DNA from: Lutjanus erythropterus
Lineage: Eukaryota > Chordata > Actinopteri > Lutjaniformes > Lutjanidae
Assembly (NCBI GenBank): GCA_020091685.1
Contig: CM034599.1
Location: 27,527,922-27,591,921 of the forward strand
Direction: 5' to 3'
Length of the DNA: 64,000 bases
Under the pieces are notes generated by a model. The model was not told the origin of the DNA, ran no database searches, and saw only the letters and a list, made by a program, of their open reading frames with translations. Shown here piece after piece: positions 1-13,610 of this stretch (position 1 is the first letter of the stretch; the number at the start of each line of letters is the position of its first letter). A program made the position numbers and the translations under genes.

Positions 1-1924
1 TTTTAAGGAGTAAAGAAATGTGCAAACAGTCTCAGCTGTAAACTCATATATACTATCATTTGTTAGTGTCTAAAAAGTAACCACAGCCATTTCTCAGACG
101 TGTTTAGAGCTGAAAGAATTCATCCTTTAGTTGATAAACAGAAAATTAATCTGCAAGTTTTAGTAATGACAAACACTCACATCTTTCAGTTACTCAGATC
201 TTAACATTTGGCGTTTGTTCGTTCTTTCGTGATAGTAAACTGGATCCCTTTGAGTTTGGGACTGTTGGTTGGACAAAACAACATCAGACACCATCACCTT
301 GGTCTTTAGGAATTCGTGGCGGACATTTTTCATCATTTTCTGTAGGGATGCATGCATTAGCACATCATCTGTAATGGCTGATAAAGGCTTTAAAAAGAAG
401 ATTTCTGCTGATATGACAATCTGATAAGATGGCGATTTAATTATGGGCGTGTGACGTGAGTATGTCTGCAGTACAGAGATTTTTTTAAGTGTCTGAAATG
501 AATAGCAAAGTTACTGTTTGCAATGACTGTGATCATTACGATGAATCTGTGAAGAACAAAGAGAAACAGGCTCTGGTTGAAAAAAAACAAACTATCAGCA
601 GTAGTTCTCTTATTTTATCCAGCATGTGTACATTTTAATCATCATTGTATTTAATGTCTGTATCTGCCAGTGGGTCATCACAATAAAAGTAGGCAGAAAA
701 ATGTATTCATTACATCACATTAGAGATATGATGTTCTTTGCTATTAAGTGGAAACAAATGTGCATATATTGGTGTCTGCACTGGCAATTGGTCAGGAGTT
801 GGAAAACAGCATATGGGATATCAGCAAAAAATCTAATTTGACATTTTATAGGTGAAGGGATTAATTGATTAATCAAGGGAAAAAATCTGGGGATTAATCC
901 ACAATGAACATAAATGATTAGTTTCACCCTTTCTGCTACATGTTTGTCTCAATCCTCTTTATGTATCTCAAAGAAAAAATTAAATCACTTGCATTTTGCA
1001 CTTTTTTTTCAAATGGTCTCAGCTCAACCAGCACCATCCATGTCTCCCTCTGGTTTTCACTATCTCTTGTGTTTGTCCTTGGTCAGCAGGTTGAAGGTCA
1101 TCATAAAGCCACTACTGTTTTCCCTCGTTCATCAGTTTTCTTACCCCACATCCCCTGCCGTCACTCCATTCTAGTCATTTTTGCATTCTTGCTTCCTGCT
1201 GAGTTGATGAAACTGAATCCACTTCAACACTTACTCACATTTTTCTTATTCCTACCCCCGTCTGTGATCCCTCCTGCTCACTTTGTCCACATTCAAGTCT
1301 TTAAATCATCCTCATCTTGATAACCAGGACACATTTAGCAGGATTCATGTTTTGAAATGTATTTGATCTGATGAATCATATATATTTGAATGTAAAGGTA
1401 ACATGTTCTGTTTAATATGATAATGTTCTTGACATACAGCCCAATCCACCAGTTTAATGTTTACTTTGCAGTTGAATCCAGTCTTTATGTTTTCCTGCTG
1501 TTTAAACTTCATATCTACATTCTGAAATATATTTTAATCTCATTTAATTATAGATTTTAGTGTGGTGTTGGTTCGGTTTACAATATATGAATAGTTTTAA
1601 TTAATTTATTAGGTTTATTTTTGTGTTCCACATGCCTGCTTTTACACACTTGTAGTATTCTTGAACTTCAGCCCCTGTTGTTATGTAATGTGCTCAGAAT
1701 ATCTCGATATTGAGCAGAGGTGTATGCTGGAGTGTGAAAAACTGGCTTGCGTGTCCAGTGAACCATTCTGTGGAGTGAAAATCCTTTCTATGTGGTTGTA
1801 ACAGTTTTCATTTTAAATAAGCATATTTGTGTTTGTCATTTTGAGTTGGCTGTCAACACATCATAGATCCTGGACTCTATAATCTTTCTACTTTTTACCC
1901 ATCATGTTGAATGTGATAATACAG
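1..1924. other. non-coding, AT-rich
   Basis: No exon, domain or delimitable repeat seen on either strand. Confidence 0.5.
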
Positions 1925-2310
1925 TAGGTCTGCAAATAATGATTATTTTCATTATCGATTAATCTGCTGATTATTTTCACAGCTAATCAGTTAATTAATA
2001 ATTGTTAGCCTATAAAATGTCAAAATATGTGAAAAGGTGCTTATCACAGTTTTCCAGAGATAAAAAAGTGAAGTCTTCAAATTGCTTCTTTTATTCAACA
2101 AACAGTCCAAAACCCAGAGATTCTTAATGTACTGTGAAAAAATGACAAATAAAAGCAGCAAATCCTCATATTTAAGAAAATGAAACCAGCAAATGCTTGA
2201 TATTTTTGCTTAAAAGATGACTGAAATGATTAATCTCTGATAGTCAACAGTTGGGAACTAATTTTCTTTTGCTCGCCTAATTGATTGGTTGACTAATCGT
2301 TACAGCTCTA
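1925..2310 (+). mobile_element. family A MITE (TAGGGCTGCAAC..GTTGCAGCTCTA ends), near full length
   Basis: It starts 'taggtctgcaaataatgatt' and ends 'ctaatcgttacagctcta'. In between come the usual blocks of this very common fish repeat: 'ttttcattatcgattaatct', 'caaattgcttct', 'cagcaaatcctca' and 'tttttgctt'. The ends are inverted repeats rich in TAATCG. No coding capacity. Confidence 0.65.
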
Positions 2311-3889
2311 CATCCTGCACTCTATAATCTTTATTTATTTTTTGTCAATTATTTCTCTAAAACTTAACAAGATAAAATGGGATTTGGTTGCACACAGCCC
2401 GGAACAAGTGAAGGGTAAGAGAGACACTTTCCACGCTGTTGTCAGAGATTTACATCGTTGACCTGAGCCCATCAGGGAATACACTTAGATGGAGCGCATT
2501 TCCCCCCACAAATAGCGTTGTAGCTCATTGTCGCCATCAATCACAAACACATATACACATGAGGAAACAGAGCCAGGTTTAAAAATACTGAAGTTCTCCT
2601 TTAAAGATTTATTTATACATAAAAATCAGAAAGGTCCATTTGAAGATAGTACTGTGTGTTCAGCACATGGCATGTTTTCTGACCGAGATTTATGTGGCAT
2701 CACTGCCCTCATCACCTAAATATGCAAACTGGAACTGATGTGAATGCAAAATTTAATTGGGAGTGAAGAAGATATTTTAAGTTCAGAAGTTTAGTTCAGT
2801 GTGGTTGTGAGTAAGCATATGTTTCCCCCCCAATGTATGGCTCAGCACAGTCATCCAGACATCTGCTTCCCTCAATCAGAGATTAATGAGGAATGCAGAA
2901 AAAGCTGTATGGATGAAAGTGGTGTCAAAACAAAAAAGTCCTCTGAGAGCAAGCCAACAAGACATTTGCTCTTGTTTAAAAACAGAAAGAGAGTCTGAAA
3001 TGGGCTATGTGATTTGTAATATCAGATTTAATGTATTTTATTCCTCAAAGATGGATTGATAACAGAGGACAGATGAAGGATGAGCTGGTCTTAGCTCCCT
3101 CTGCTGGTCGGACCAGGGTCGCATCTCATTTACATTCAACTTCACTCTGACTTGGTCAGCATCTGAGCAGGTTGACAGCACAGCATGATGCAGTCAGTAA
3201 GCTGACAGTTGGTTCAAAGGTCATCCACAAGACATGGACGTGTCCTGAAGAGAGTCAGAGGAGAGAGGACGGGAAGTGTGAAGGACCTGGCACTGACTGC
3301 ACCGCCTTCAATCGGTTCTGTTGTGTTTATCCGACACACACAGACTCTGTCTTTATCCGACGCACACAGTATCACACATTGCCCCAGATACCAGTCGAGT
3401 GTGCAGTACACACGCAAGCTGTGTTCACACCCGCCTCTCCCTCTGATCCAGTGCAGCAATTCAATGCTGTTCTGCAATACTGTTACGCAGAGTCATCAAT
3501 TATTCATTAAGGATTTCTGCACTTGTTCAGTCATGGGCTTGATAGACAGAGAGATAGAATTCAAGGGTGAAGGGGTTAAAAATGGATGTAATTTTCCATA
3601 AACCGCAATGAAACAGTATATTTAGTTAATTACTTTATAAAAACTATTAATGCTTTTAATTGTACCGACGTTATCCTTAAGGTATCTGTTATTCTCAGCC
3701 TTAATGTGGGTAGATAGAGAGTGCTGATGATCCAGACCATCTGATTTATGTGTCACGTGGGAAACATCTGTCTTGTTGCCACCAGCTCTCTGCGCCTGCC
3801 TCATAAACCTAACACATCACTCCATCTCCTCTGCATAGATAACTTGGGGGGCTTCTATAAATAATCACATCAACACAGTATGATGCTGG
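2311..3889. other. non-coding
   Basis: Several overlapping short frames at 3170-3600 exclude one another and show no domain. Nothing else supported. Confidence 0.45.
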
Positions 3890-4482
3890 ACTCAGCAATG
3901 AGGGGTAATTAACTACACTTTCATTTATAATCACTCATACGCTAGACACTTTTGTCCAAAGAGACGTGTAAACGTGGTACGATCCAAACCACAGCAGAGA
4001 AACCCTAGAGAAAAGAAGCCTCAGCAGTCAGATCCACGTTCCACCTGACACAAGTACCACAAGGCTGTCAGATGCTTGAAGTAATATAAGTACCAACCAA
4101 ATGACTCTTTTGGATAGTAGCAAGAGAAGGACAGAGATATTGTGACACAGACAGAGCATATTAGATAAGTAAGGAATTCAGCTGACCAAATCAAGTTCAA
4201 GGAGTTTGGATTGAGAGTACCTGCCTCACAGCGATGATAGAGCTGGTTGCTGTTCATTTGCAGATCATAGTGAGTAAGAAACTGCGTGAACCTGCGTAAG
4301 GGAATTCAAGTACCTGGTTACTGTGCCAGGGGCTTCTCTATAGCCAAGCATTAGTGACTTGAACTTAATCCAAGCAGTGACAGGGAATGCATGAAAAGGA
4401 GAATGACATTAGTTGTCTTGAAATGGCTGGGTGAATTTTGGACCATGTCGAGAGGTTTTACTGTGTATTTTGACGGCCCGAT
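3890..4482 (-). mobile_element. CR1/L2/Rex1-like LINE remnant, 3' part of the reverse transcriptase region
   Basis: On the - strand around 4365-4311 the frame reads FKSLMLAYREAPGTVTRYL, the conserved region after the polymerase fingers in fish CR1/L2-group LINEs. Further on (about 3960-3915) a LFGQKCLAYE-like end is followed by a stop, which resembles the C-terminus of these ORF2 proteins. The frame is broken by stops and shifts, so it is dead. The remainder of the gene lies beyond a MITE insertion, at 5274-5750. Confidence 0.6.
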
Positions 4483-5273
4483 AGGGTTGGGTATCATTTG
4501 GGTTTTTTCCAATACTGGTGCTTAAAGCATACTTTTAAAACAATAGTGGTGCCTAAACACTGTCCGAACCAGTGCCTTTAAGAAAAAAAGAAGTATATAT
4601 AATGATCGATGACATAAAAAAAACACCTTTTTCATTCATAAATGTATAAATAAAACAAAACACGTAAGTCACAAATAAAAACCTAACCAACTCCAGTAAC
4701 TTAATACAGAATAACACTTACAGCACTAATAATAGTAAAATATTCTTTGTGTTGGTATTCTTGGTATTCTACAAACTCCAGCTTCAAACTTCAGCAGTTC
4801 TTTTTTAGACATACGATCAAAAGGGAAAGGCTGCTTTCATCATCATCCATTGTCTTCCCATCATAGACACAAATGTCAAGTCATTATGTCACATGCTTGG
4901 CATGGGGTCACACGAGCAGTCAAGCATGGTGCATCCCTGTGCTTTAAAGTATGTCCTGTGTGTCACCAGATACTTTCCCCCTTTACAGGCAACTGTTTTT
5001 AAACATCCCATTTGTTGTTGCAATCCTTTCGAGTGAAGTTCAGCCATAGACATTTTAGCTCAGTGTTTTGTTTAAGCTAACTACTAGCTAATGGTAGGCT
5101 AACATCACGTCACATGATCCCAGAGCCATATAGAATGAGTGCTGCAGTAATGTTCACTAGTGGTTTGGCGATGCATGTGTCTGTCTGCACCAGAGGGTGA
5201 CTATTTCAGCTCAGACATGTGGTCTGGTAGGCAGGTTTTGAAATCCAAACCAAATACAATACTGCTAGAAAGG
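4483..5273. mobile_element. MITE (GGGTTGGGTATC-type) inserted in the LINE
   Basis: This block splits the LINE reverse transcriptase. It begins AGGGTTGGGTATC and shares its interior with the 16451-17147 element: both have 'tcatcatcat' followed by 'agtcattatg', and similar order around it. Ends are approximate and no clean target duplication is visible. Confidence 0.55.
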
Positions 5274-5750
5274 GGTCACAGTAGTCAAGGCAAGAAATGA
5301 CAAGTGCCTGTGCAAGGACTTGAGCAACATACTCAACTATACTCTACTTTCTGATGTTGTGTAATGTGACATGACCATACACAGATGCAACATGCTAAAT
5401 TAAAATTAGTTGGTCATCAGTCACAATGCACAGATTTCAAGCAGACTTAAGTGACAGTGAGGCAGAGCTCAGCTGGACACTAAAGTTCTGAACAGGAGGA
5501 ACGACAGGAATCAGCAGACGTTTAGTCTCAGATACTGAGTAGAAGATGCTGTTCTATCATCTGTTTTGTGCTACCATTTAGGCTGGTTAGAAGGACCAAC
5601 TGAGCTCGGTATCATCAGCATAGCAGTGGTAAGAAAGAATATGTTAGTGGACCAAGGGAGGTGATGTATTTTGAGAAGATTAGAGGACCGAGCACAGATC
5701 ACTGTGGCACACCAGTAGAAATAAATTGACATCAGGAGACTCCTCTGTGC
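5274..5750 (-). mobile_element. CR1/L2/Rex1-like LINE remnant, 5' part with the YADD catalytic box
   Basis: On the - strand the reverse transcriptase box YADDT is encoded at 5622-5608, preceded by a degenerate SVLGPL motif (about 5700-5675). The spacing between them (about 20 residues) is that of non-LTR polymerases. The frame is closed shortly after YADD by a stop and is non-functional. The LINE text resumes at 4482, so the two blocks were once contiguous. Confidence 0.7.
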
Positions 5751-7763
5751 AATGCTACTGAGAGAGAAATGTCAATAATTAATGTTGTTTATTAAAGAAT
5801 AATTCATTTGTTGTAGACTCATCAAGAGATGATGAACTAACAAGTCCTACTCTTCTGTAGCCTCTCTTGTTCTTCATGCGTTTTTCTGTTGGTATTGTTT
5901 ATTTTGTTTACTGTGTGAAAGCTTGTATTAATATACTTTGGCAACATTATATTTTATGCAGTCATTCCAATGAAGCCAATGAATTGAAATGCAGCAGGTG
6001 TTGCACCCTGCTGCTTGTTTAAGGACAAAATTAAGTAGTTGTCAAGCTGACATTTGAGGACAGGGAGGGATTTAGAGGTCCATTTGCTCTTAATAAATGC
6101 AGGAACATTTTAGTTGTGAGAGGACATCCTGACAGAGGAGGGAGCACGATGACTTAGGGAACCCCCACGACCAGGTATTGGTATCCAACGTGCCCTGCTG
6201 GACCCTCTGCAGAGCTTATGAATATGGACACAAGGCTGATCGATGTTGCAGGGAGTGCTGTGCAGAGAAAGCGACTACCAGGGCGAGGAGGAGATTTAGA
6301 CATATTTTATATATTGATGCTGCCACTGAGGGTAGCAGAGGATACAGGTGTATGGAGCAGGAGCAGGGAGACGCAAATAAATACTGACTGTCTGAGTGTT
6401 TGTGAATGTGTGTGCCTGCTTGGATGAACATCTGTAATTGCTGTCTGCGGAGGATGATTTTAGTGCAGGGCTTAAAACGGTGAGTCTAGTTGTGTGTGTG
6501 TCTGTGTGTGTGTGTGTGTGCGCTTACTGTCAGAGAGGAGACACAGATTGGTGGAGGCAGGTCTGGCACTGTGTGGTCCACAGCACTGCAGGGTCATGAA
6601 TGATTTAATGGCAGGAGAGGTGAGCTTCGTCCTCCAGCTCTTAAGACGCACACAGGCATTTATGACCCGCAGAAGTGATTCATTTTCATGACCGAACCAA
6701 CTGTTGTATCGATATTGTGGATAAATTGGATTTGTTTGGGTCATATTTATGATGATGTGTGTTAATATGTAGCTCCACAAACAGTGCTGCTGCTGCATTT
6801 TGCTGCAGTTTATCAAAAGAGAGAAACTGTTCACTCCTACAGTGCTGTGCTGATGTTATCTGTGCACATCTTCAGTGTAGGCTTACGTAAGTTTCAAACA
6901 CAGAAGAGGAGGAGGAGGTTCTGCAGGCCCGCTTTCTTAAGTAGTATGTTACAGAAATACTCCTTTGATATCAATATTTTCTCACAGTGAAAAACCGCAC
7001 ATACTGTAATACTCTTACACGAAGGTTATGTGAAAATAGTTTCATATTTCACTGTATGTTGTAATGCTGCCGCAGCATATTATAGCCAGGCTATTGTTGG
7101 ACTGCAGCCAGCGAGCATGGTCATATACATTCATGAAGACGGTTTTATTCATTTGAAAGGTCACATGTCACGTGTGAGATCAATTCAACCTCTCTTATTT
7201 GCTTACTGAAAGATTATGTTAATTCCAGTTTGTCTTCTCACTGAAGATCCAGAGGTTAAAAAGACCATTTTCACCTCATTCTCCCTTTTCCTCATTCAGT
7301 TTGAACAGAGTAATCAGTAGTTTAATGCGCTACCAAATGCAAATCCATAATATTACCAAGTTGCAAAGAGAATCGTTCTCCCACAAAATATTGTAATTCA
7401 ACTGTAATAGGGATCAAAAATATAGATGGAGCCTGAATTTCCACACAAGGTCATGTCTCTGGACACCGTTGAGTGTTCAGTGCATCATGTGCTTCTCTGC
7501 TCACACCTCCACATGAAGAAAACCCACAACTCACTTTTGATCCGTATCTGTTTGCAGGACAACATTTTTGTGCATATATTTGGAGTCTGGCAGTAACTGT
7601 TCAAGTTCAAGGATAAGGTTGGCAGTTTTGTTATTTTCAAGAAATCCCACAAAAAGACCCAAAAACAACATTGCATTATATTGTAACTCAATACGTTAAA
7701 CTTCCCCAGCCTGTCCATTAATATGGTTCACAGCTCAACGCCATAGATAATGTAAGTAGTACA
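5751..7763. other. non-coding
   Basis: Holds one GT microsatellite. A short basic frame near 6180-6390 has no recognisable domain. Confidence 0.45.
6490..6520. repeat. (GT)n microsatellite
   Basis: Interrupted GT run with one TC break. Confidence 0.9.
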
Positions 7764-8022
7764 GTTGGTACTCAATACCTTTTAGGTTTTGGTTGACATA
7801 ACCCAGAACCAAGTAGTATCAAAACTTCTGCAGTCAAACAGTGCCTGCATTTAATCATTTTGGTGGCCAGATCTAGAAAAAAATGACTATTTGTGTTTGC
7901 TTGCAGCAGTTCTTCATAAAGAAGAACCTTTGAAAAAAGGTATAGAATGAAATAGTCCATTATTATCAGTATCACTTTAAGGTTACTGGTATTGTGATGT
8001 TTTAAATGATACCCAACCATGT
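7764..8022 (-). mobile_element. fragment of the GGGTTGGGTATC-type MITE, inverted
   Basis: It ends 'gatacccaacc', the reverse complement of the family start, and opens with 'ggtactcaatacc'. The interior has the 'cagtgcctgcattt' and 'gcagcagttctt' words typical of this group. It is shorter than the other two copies. Confidence 0.45.
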
Positions 8023-8284
8023 GGCTCTGAAGAGTGAAGCCAACTTGGAAGTTCCTTAAACCTGCATTCTTTCTAATAGTCAGCAGGAGGTGAAAAAGAA
8101 AAGAAGTCTTATTGTGTATTGTTTAAGAGAAAATGATCCTACTTCTCATTTAATTTATTACCTCAGTGAATATTTTCCTAATGAGTTTATGGTGTCAGTC
8201 TCTAGTTTCAAGTCTTCTTCAGTGTGTGAATGTTTGCGGGTGAATTAGTTCTGAGGAGCAGAGAAAGCTTGTGTGGCAGCTTCT

Positions 8285-8392
8285 GCCATTAGTGTATGAA
8301 TGTGTGTGAATAGTTGAGTGTGGCATTAACTGTGAAGCACTTTGAGTGGTTGGAAGACTAGAAAAGCACTATATAAATGCAAGTTCATTTGT
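8285..8392. repeat. SINE/LINE-like 3' tail
   Basis: It has the word order 'gtatgaatgtgtgtgaatag', 'gtgaagcactttgagtggtt' and 'gaaaagcactatataaatgc', known from the ends of abundant fish retroposons. Only the tail is present. Confidence 0.45.
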
Positions 8393-10799
8393 TGTTTACT
8401 TCAGTAGAGCATGATGTTCATTTAGTAAATTATGGTCCCATTTAGAGTAACATGATAAAGTGTAGTTACTTTGAGATTGTTGCAACCACAATGATCTCCC
8501 CATTTCTGCTCTCTTGCCCAAATATGGTCACTTCTGTGTCCATAAAAACAACATGGCAGCTGCCGTAATGCCAAACTCAAAGCTTCAAAACTGTAGTCCA
8601 CAAATCAACATCACCGTGGATACGTCTACTTTGCTTATACGGTCTATGCCTCAAGCCTGTCTGGTCCTACAGAAGACGTAATTCTCCACATAAAGTTCAC
8701 AAATACAAACTTTCATGTCTTTCTTCTTTTTTGTTTTTCCAAAAGAGGCTGAATAGTTTTCTAAAACAGCGGGGCATTATTACTTTTAGCAAACATTACT
8801 CAAATAGGAATAAATCGTGTATTTGTTAGGGACTATTTTCAGCTGCGGATTAAAACACATTTGATGCTGTTGAGACTATAGCACTAACAGTAGCCTAAGA
8901 TTTAACACACTACATTTAGAAACACACCAACACACCTAGCAGTAACATTTCTTTATTCATTCTCATTCTCACTGTTAAAATCACATTGAAATTTTACTAG
9001 TAACTGAGTAATAACTCCATTACTTATATTACTTATGTGCTGTGTATTTCATTTAATTTATATATTCCATTATCTCTGTATTATTTTATTTTACTTTATT
9101 AACTATTTATTTATTTTGTTTATTATTAAGTATGTTTTTCTCTCTTTTTTTGCTTGTTTGATTCTTGCCAATTGTCCTTATTATCGCAACGTGACGTAAC
9201 AAATGTCATGCCAAGAAAACCTATTAATCTGAACTGAAATTGAATGTTTCCAGTTGCAAAATAAACTGCAGTGCCTGTGTACGTTGTAACAAAGAAAGAT
9301 GTCACCCAGTGCAACAATGTGGATTATTGATGTTCTGTCAGTGTTTGGCACAGAGGAATTCCGTCAGGCTTTAGGCAGTACTTACAGGATCAATTTATTG
9401 TTGGTTTTGGTCTTTTCATGGGATCTGTTGACAAGCAGAACAGTATAGAATATCCTGAGATATCCAACTCCTTTAAGTTGTATTTAAATAAAGCATACAA
9501 TATATATTTTGCTCTGAAGATGATGGAGTTTGGGTGGCATTGTTGGTAACACATGCGGAGTGTTTCTGTGTGCACGTCCTCAACGTCACACAGACATCAG
9601 GGCTATTGAAAGACGAAGGACACTCGTGTCAGGGCTGAAGAGTACCTGTGTGAGAACACATGTCCGGCATCACTCGCAGAAGGACAAGTGTGACAGAGAT
9701 TAATAACACTGAGCGTGACAGTGTGGCCATTTGAATAGGAGAAAAAAACAAAATAGAAAGCGACAGGAATGGTGTGTGTGTGTGTGTGTGTGTGGGCTTG
9801 TAGCAGATTGAGGGGGTCGTAGGGTGGGGGGGGGGGTATCTAGCTTGGCACTTCTTTGGCTGTTCATCCCTCTTTCATGCTCCATTTATTCAAAATGGAA
9901 GCCAATGTGCTGTCTAAGGTTGGAACTATTTTGAGGCATTGCTTCTGGTTATAGACTTTGTTTTTTTACCTGCTGATAAGGCCGTTTTGTGAGGCGGTTA
10001 TATGCATTCAGCACTCCTGAAGCAGTCTGTGTCCCATTGTCCTTTCAGGTGAGAATAGTACAGTAAACATTTTTACACAATAGGATGTCCTTCATTGTAC
10101 TACACCATTGCAAAACTGAACTTTCATATAACTTAATATGGCTTATTCATTATGTTAGCCAATCTCACATAATGTTGTCACTCATTCCTCTTAACTGGTC
10201 AGGAGGAGATGCAAGTCATCAACAACTGCTAGGCTAAAACAAGGTATACCTACTAGTCCAGTAGTGGCTCAAATACTACTAAAAAAAAGTTTTGTCTCAT
10301 CTTAAACTGGAGCATCTGCAGATTAATTCCATAGCTGATATGTGATGATCTACTAAAGTTTGATTTAAAGGTTCAGATTAAAGTGATTGTAAAGTAATAA
10401 TAATTTTGCTGCCATCAGTGCTATGCATCTGCATGGCCGCTATATTAGAGCAAGGCCTAGTGAACAAATAAGAGATACAAACCGTAACTATGATTGAGAT
10501 GATATTTGGTTTGTTATAAACCTGGACAATTTAACATGAGAGTGATTACTTGTTAGAATTCAGTTCAATTCCAGGAGTGATTTAATCAGCTGTGTGTCAA
10601 AACATTCACCTTATCAAGTGTAAATGATCAAGAATTTCAGCTCTTGTGAGTTTTTCCAAAAATGTAGATTTCTATATCTTTCATATTGTTGTTGTAGCTG
10701 CCTGGTTTTTAATTTTATAGATAAATTACAATGTTTGAATTGAGAGGTTTGGACTTATCATCCCCTTTATTGTTTCCTTGAGTTTTTTTCACTTGCCTG
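8393..10799. other. non-coding, AT-rich
   Basis: Holds one GT microsatellite and a poly-G stretch. No gene seen. Confidence 0.45.
9772..9795. repeat. (GT)n microsatellite
   Basis: Pure GT run, followed about 30 bases later by a G-rich stretch of nine or more Gs (9822-9836 region). Confidence 0.9.
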
Positions 10800-11210
10800 T
10801 TTGGGCAGGTGGGTCAGAAATCTACTTGACCAAAGTAAGTTTTTTTACTTGCTGATATACAAATTGTTTCATTTAGACAAAAGTTAATTGTCATTTTTAA
10901 TCCAGGGCTACAACCTCTATAAATTGTCATAAGATAGTCAAAGGTGATATATTTAAATGTCATGTTTTGTCAGATTAAAACCCAAAGATATTAAGTTTAA
11001 TGTGGTAGTAAATGAAGAAATATTTGAGAGGCTGCAAACAGCATTTTCTGTTATTTTGCATGAAAAATTGCTTTAACAATTAATTGATTATAAAAATGTT
11101 GACTGGTTTATTTCTTTTTTACCACATGCAAGTGAGTTGCCAGATTTACGAGCCCAACATTGCATTTTACTTGCATCGCGCCAGCGGGCCATCCTTATCG
11201 TTGAGCCCTG
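10800..11210 (-). mobile_element. second, inverted copy of the CAGGGCTCAAC MITE
   Basis: Read on the - strand, the end at 11210 starts CAGGGCTCAACGATAAGGAT and continues with AAGTAAAATG and GTAAATCTGGC, matching the left end of the 53066 element. The other end shares 'gtcagaaatctacttg' with its right end. The left border is approximate because that end has diverged. Confidence 0.6.
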
Positions 11211-13534
11211 ACCATTACACTGATCTTCTTAAAGAAAACAGAGACTATAATATACAAAAATACTTTATTAAAAACTTTGCATCAGTCTAGATAAGACAAC
11301 ACTGTACTACTGTACAAAAATAAACCAAAAAAAAACTGCCAATCTTTTGCAAATTTTACTGAAGTAAAAGTGCTGGAGTAATCTGACTGTATTCTCATTC
11401 TTCTTCTTCATTGAGGAATGATTGGGACACTCTTGCTTTGATTATTGATGTTTGTCTGTGCTTGTTTCAGAGCATGCTGTGTCCTCCTCCTCTTCAAATT
11501 ACTGAACAAATGGTTGATCTATCAGTCCTTCTTACTTTGATCCAAAATATTTGTACTCAGTAGCCCCACCACCACCACCACTGGTGATAATTTATTCTTA
11601 ATTTTTCAAAGTCTTTTCCCACACATTGTGCCTCCCAGTACAAATATGTTCCTTCACGAGGGCCAACAGTGTATCACCTTTTCACTTTCCGCTTTTTCTC
11701 CCCCTCTTGACCCCTCTCGTCCTGTACAGCTTCAGTTACAATGTTCGCTCTCATTCATCCAAACCTTTCCGCTCTCTCCTCTTGTCTCTCTTTTGTGCCT
11801 CTTTTCTCTATTTCTATCCAGCTCTCTGGTTTTTAAGACGCTCACATTTCTTTACTCTCTTCTGCTTTTCTCTGTTTTTAGTCCTTGAACTGACCCCAGC
11901 CTCTCCATGTGTGCTTCTTTATATGTCCTCAGCTTTGACAGCCCCCTTGAGCCACTCTCCCCCATCAAATCCCGACTCGAGTGCTCTCTTCCTGTTTCAG
12001 AGGGCTTTGTTGAGGGTTAGGGATGTCTCTGCGGTTGGTATGTGTCTCATTTGTAGGGGGAATACATGCTTTGTGAGAACAGAAGTGTGTTTTTCTCAGG
12101 CCACAGGTGTGTAGCGGTGGGGGAGTTCATATTGTATGTGCCTCTTCTTGCTTGAATAATGTGAGAGGAAAGTTAATTTAGATGTTGAGGTACAATGGGG
12201 GTGGAGAGTTTGTTAGGTTTTTACACCAACTCAACTCACTGTCTGCAGTACACCACAAAGGACAGATTAACTGTTTGAGTACCCCAAAAATAGGCATTTC
12301 AAGAGTTTGCTGAAAGCATTACACCCAACAACTGGCAGATTTGTGCGTCGTTGTCTCCCACTTTTTTTAGCTGGGAGATGTAGGTAGGTTGACTTTATGT
12401 GGGACTGCACAGCATTTGTCTTCCTTGTCCCACAAATTCATATCATGGTCCACATTTTCATTGGCTCTAGTTTTCAAAAGTTAAAACACTGCAGGGCAGA
12501 CGCTTTTCTAAAATCTGTCTTTTTATCCAGTGGCTGTGAAGAAAGCAGAAAAGCCTGTCATCACAGGGCTGTGTACAGCCACACACTTTGTGAATATAAG
12601 TTTCTTTCTCTTACCGAACTGAGACGCACTTTAATCGCCTTGCTAACTTGTCGCAAAATACATTTCATTCAAATTCAACAGACAGAAACAAAATTAAACC
12701 CACCAAAACTGCCCGGGTGAGTCTTTTCACTGTTCCAACAATCACCAACTCTGATTCATTCAAATATTCACAGTTTACTGTGTTAGATGTGTAGCATTCT
12801 GGCTGTACAGGCTGTTTTCCTCCCAATATCTTACCCTTGGGTTTGTGTGCACTGTGCCACTGACTGAGAGGGCATCACTGAGCAGCAGCTTTCACTCATT
12901 TAGACCATTAAATATACCATCAAAATAAGAGGAAGTAAACGGCCCCGAAAAAAACAATGGACTTAGCGAATCGCAGATAGATCTTTCCTCAGAACTCCTC
13001 TCCTCTCCTGTCTGTACAGCTGCAGTATTCAGAAACAGAGAAACATAAAAGACAAAGATAGTTTAATAAACTGTATGACGCACAGTTTGCCAGAACATTT
13101 CATCCACCCAGACTCCAACCTCGGACCTTCCACACTCTTTCTCTGACAGCATAAAATGGATGCTCTTCATTTTTGCGGAAGTAAACTTCTCCAAAAGAGC
13201 ACTGTCAGCCAATTAGTTTTTTGTCAGATCATTTTTCAACATTAGGTTTATTAACCTACTTTTACAGCCCATTCACATCTAGAGCCAGCACCATGCATCA
13301 TTTCTGGAGATTATAAAGTGACTTTGTATTTCTTTTCTTTCCTTGTATATGTGTGTATACTGTACATCATCATTATAACCCATGGTTTATAAACTATGAA
13401 GGCAAGCGATGTATCAAAATGTAAAGTCACCCCAGTTAAGTTATGTAGGACAATTTTTACAATCCATTGTGTCACTTAGGTGATTTATGTTTATTGCTTA
13501 TTTCTTCTTTCCGTAGTACTTTATTGTCAGGTTT
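11211..13534. other. non-coding with CT-rich tract
   Basis: A CT-rich stretch at 11680-11900 creates a long leucine/serine-rich frame that is probably compositional. The end of a dispersed repeat lies at 12664. Confidence 0.45.
12664..12765. repeat. dispersed direct repeat, copy 1
   Basis: 'cagacagaaacaaaattaaa', 'cccaccaaaactg' and 'actgttccaacaatcaccaa' recur near 22362-22445. Confidence 0.45.
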
Positions 13535-13610
13535 AGAGCTGAAACAGTAGTCAATTAATCCATTAGCCAATTGACTGAAGATTAGTCGGCAACTATTTGG
13601 ATAATTGGTT
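13535..13610. mobile_element. family A-like fragment
   Basis: This short piece has 'agagctgaaacagtagtcaa', 'ttaatccattagccaattga' and 'gattagtcggcaac', as in TAATCG-type MITE ends. It is too short to place with certainty. Confidence 0.35.

Noticed and set aside
6178..6430. Basic Cys-rich frame (about 69 codons)
   Set aside because: Two other frames overlap it, no domain is recognised, and there are no splice sites around it that make sense.
11626..12114. 162-codon open frame on the + strand
   Set aside because: It arises from a CT-rich stretch that gives Leu, Ser and Phe in any frame; a second frame overlaps it.
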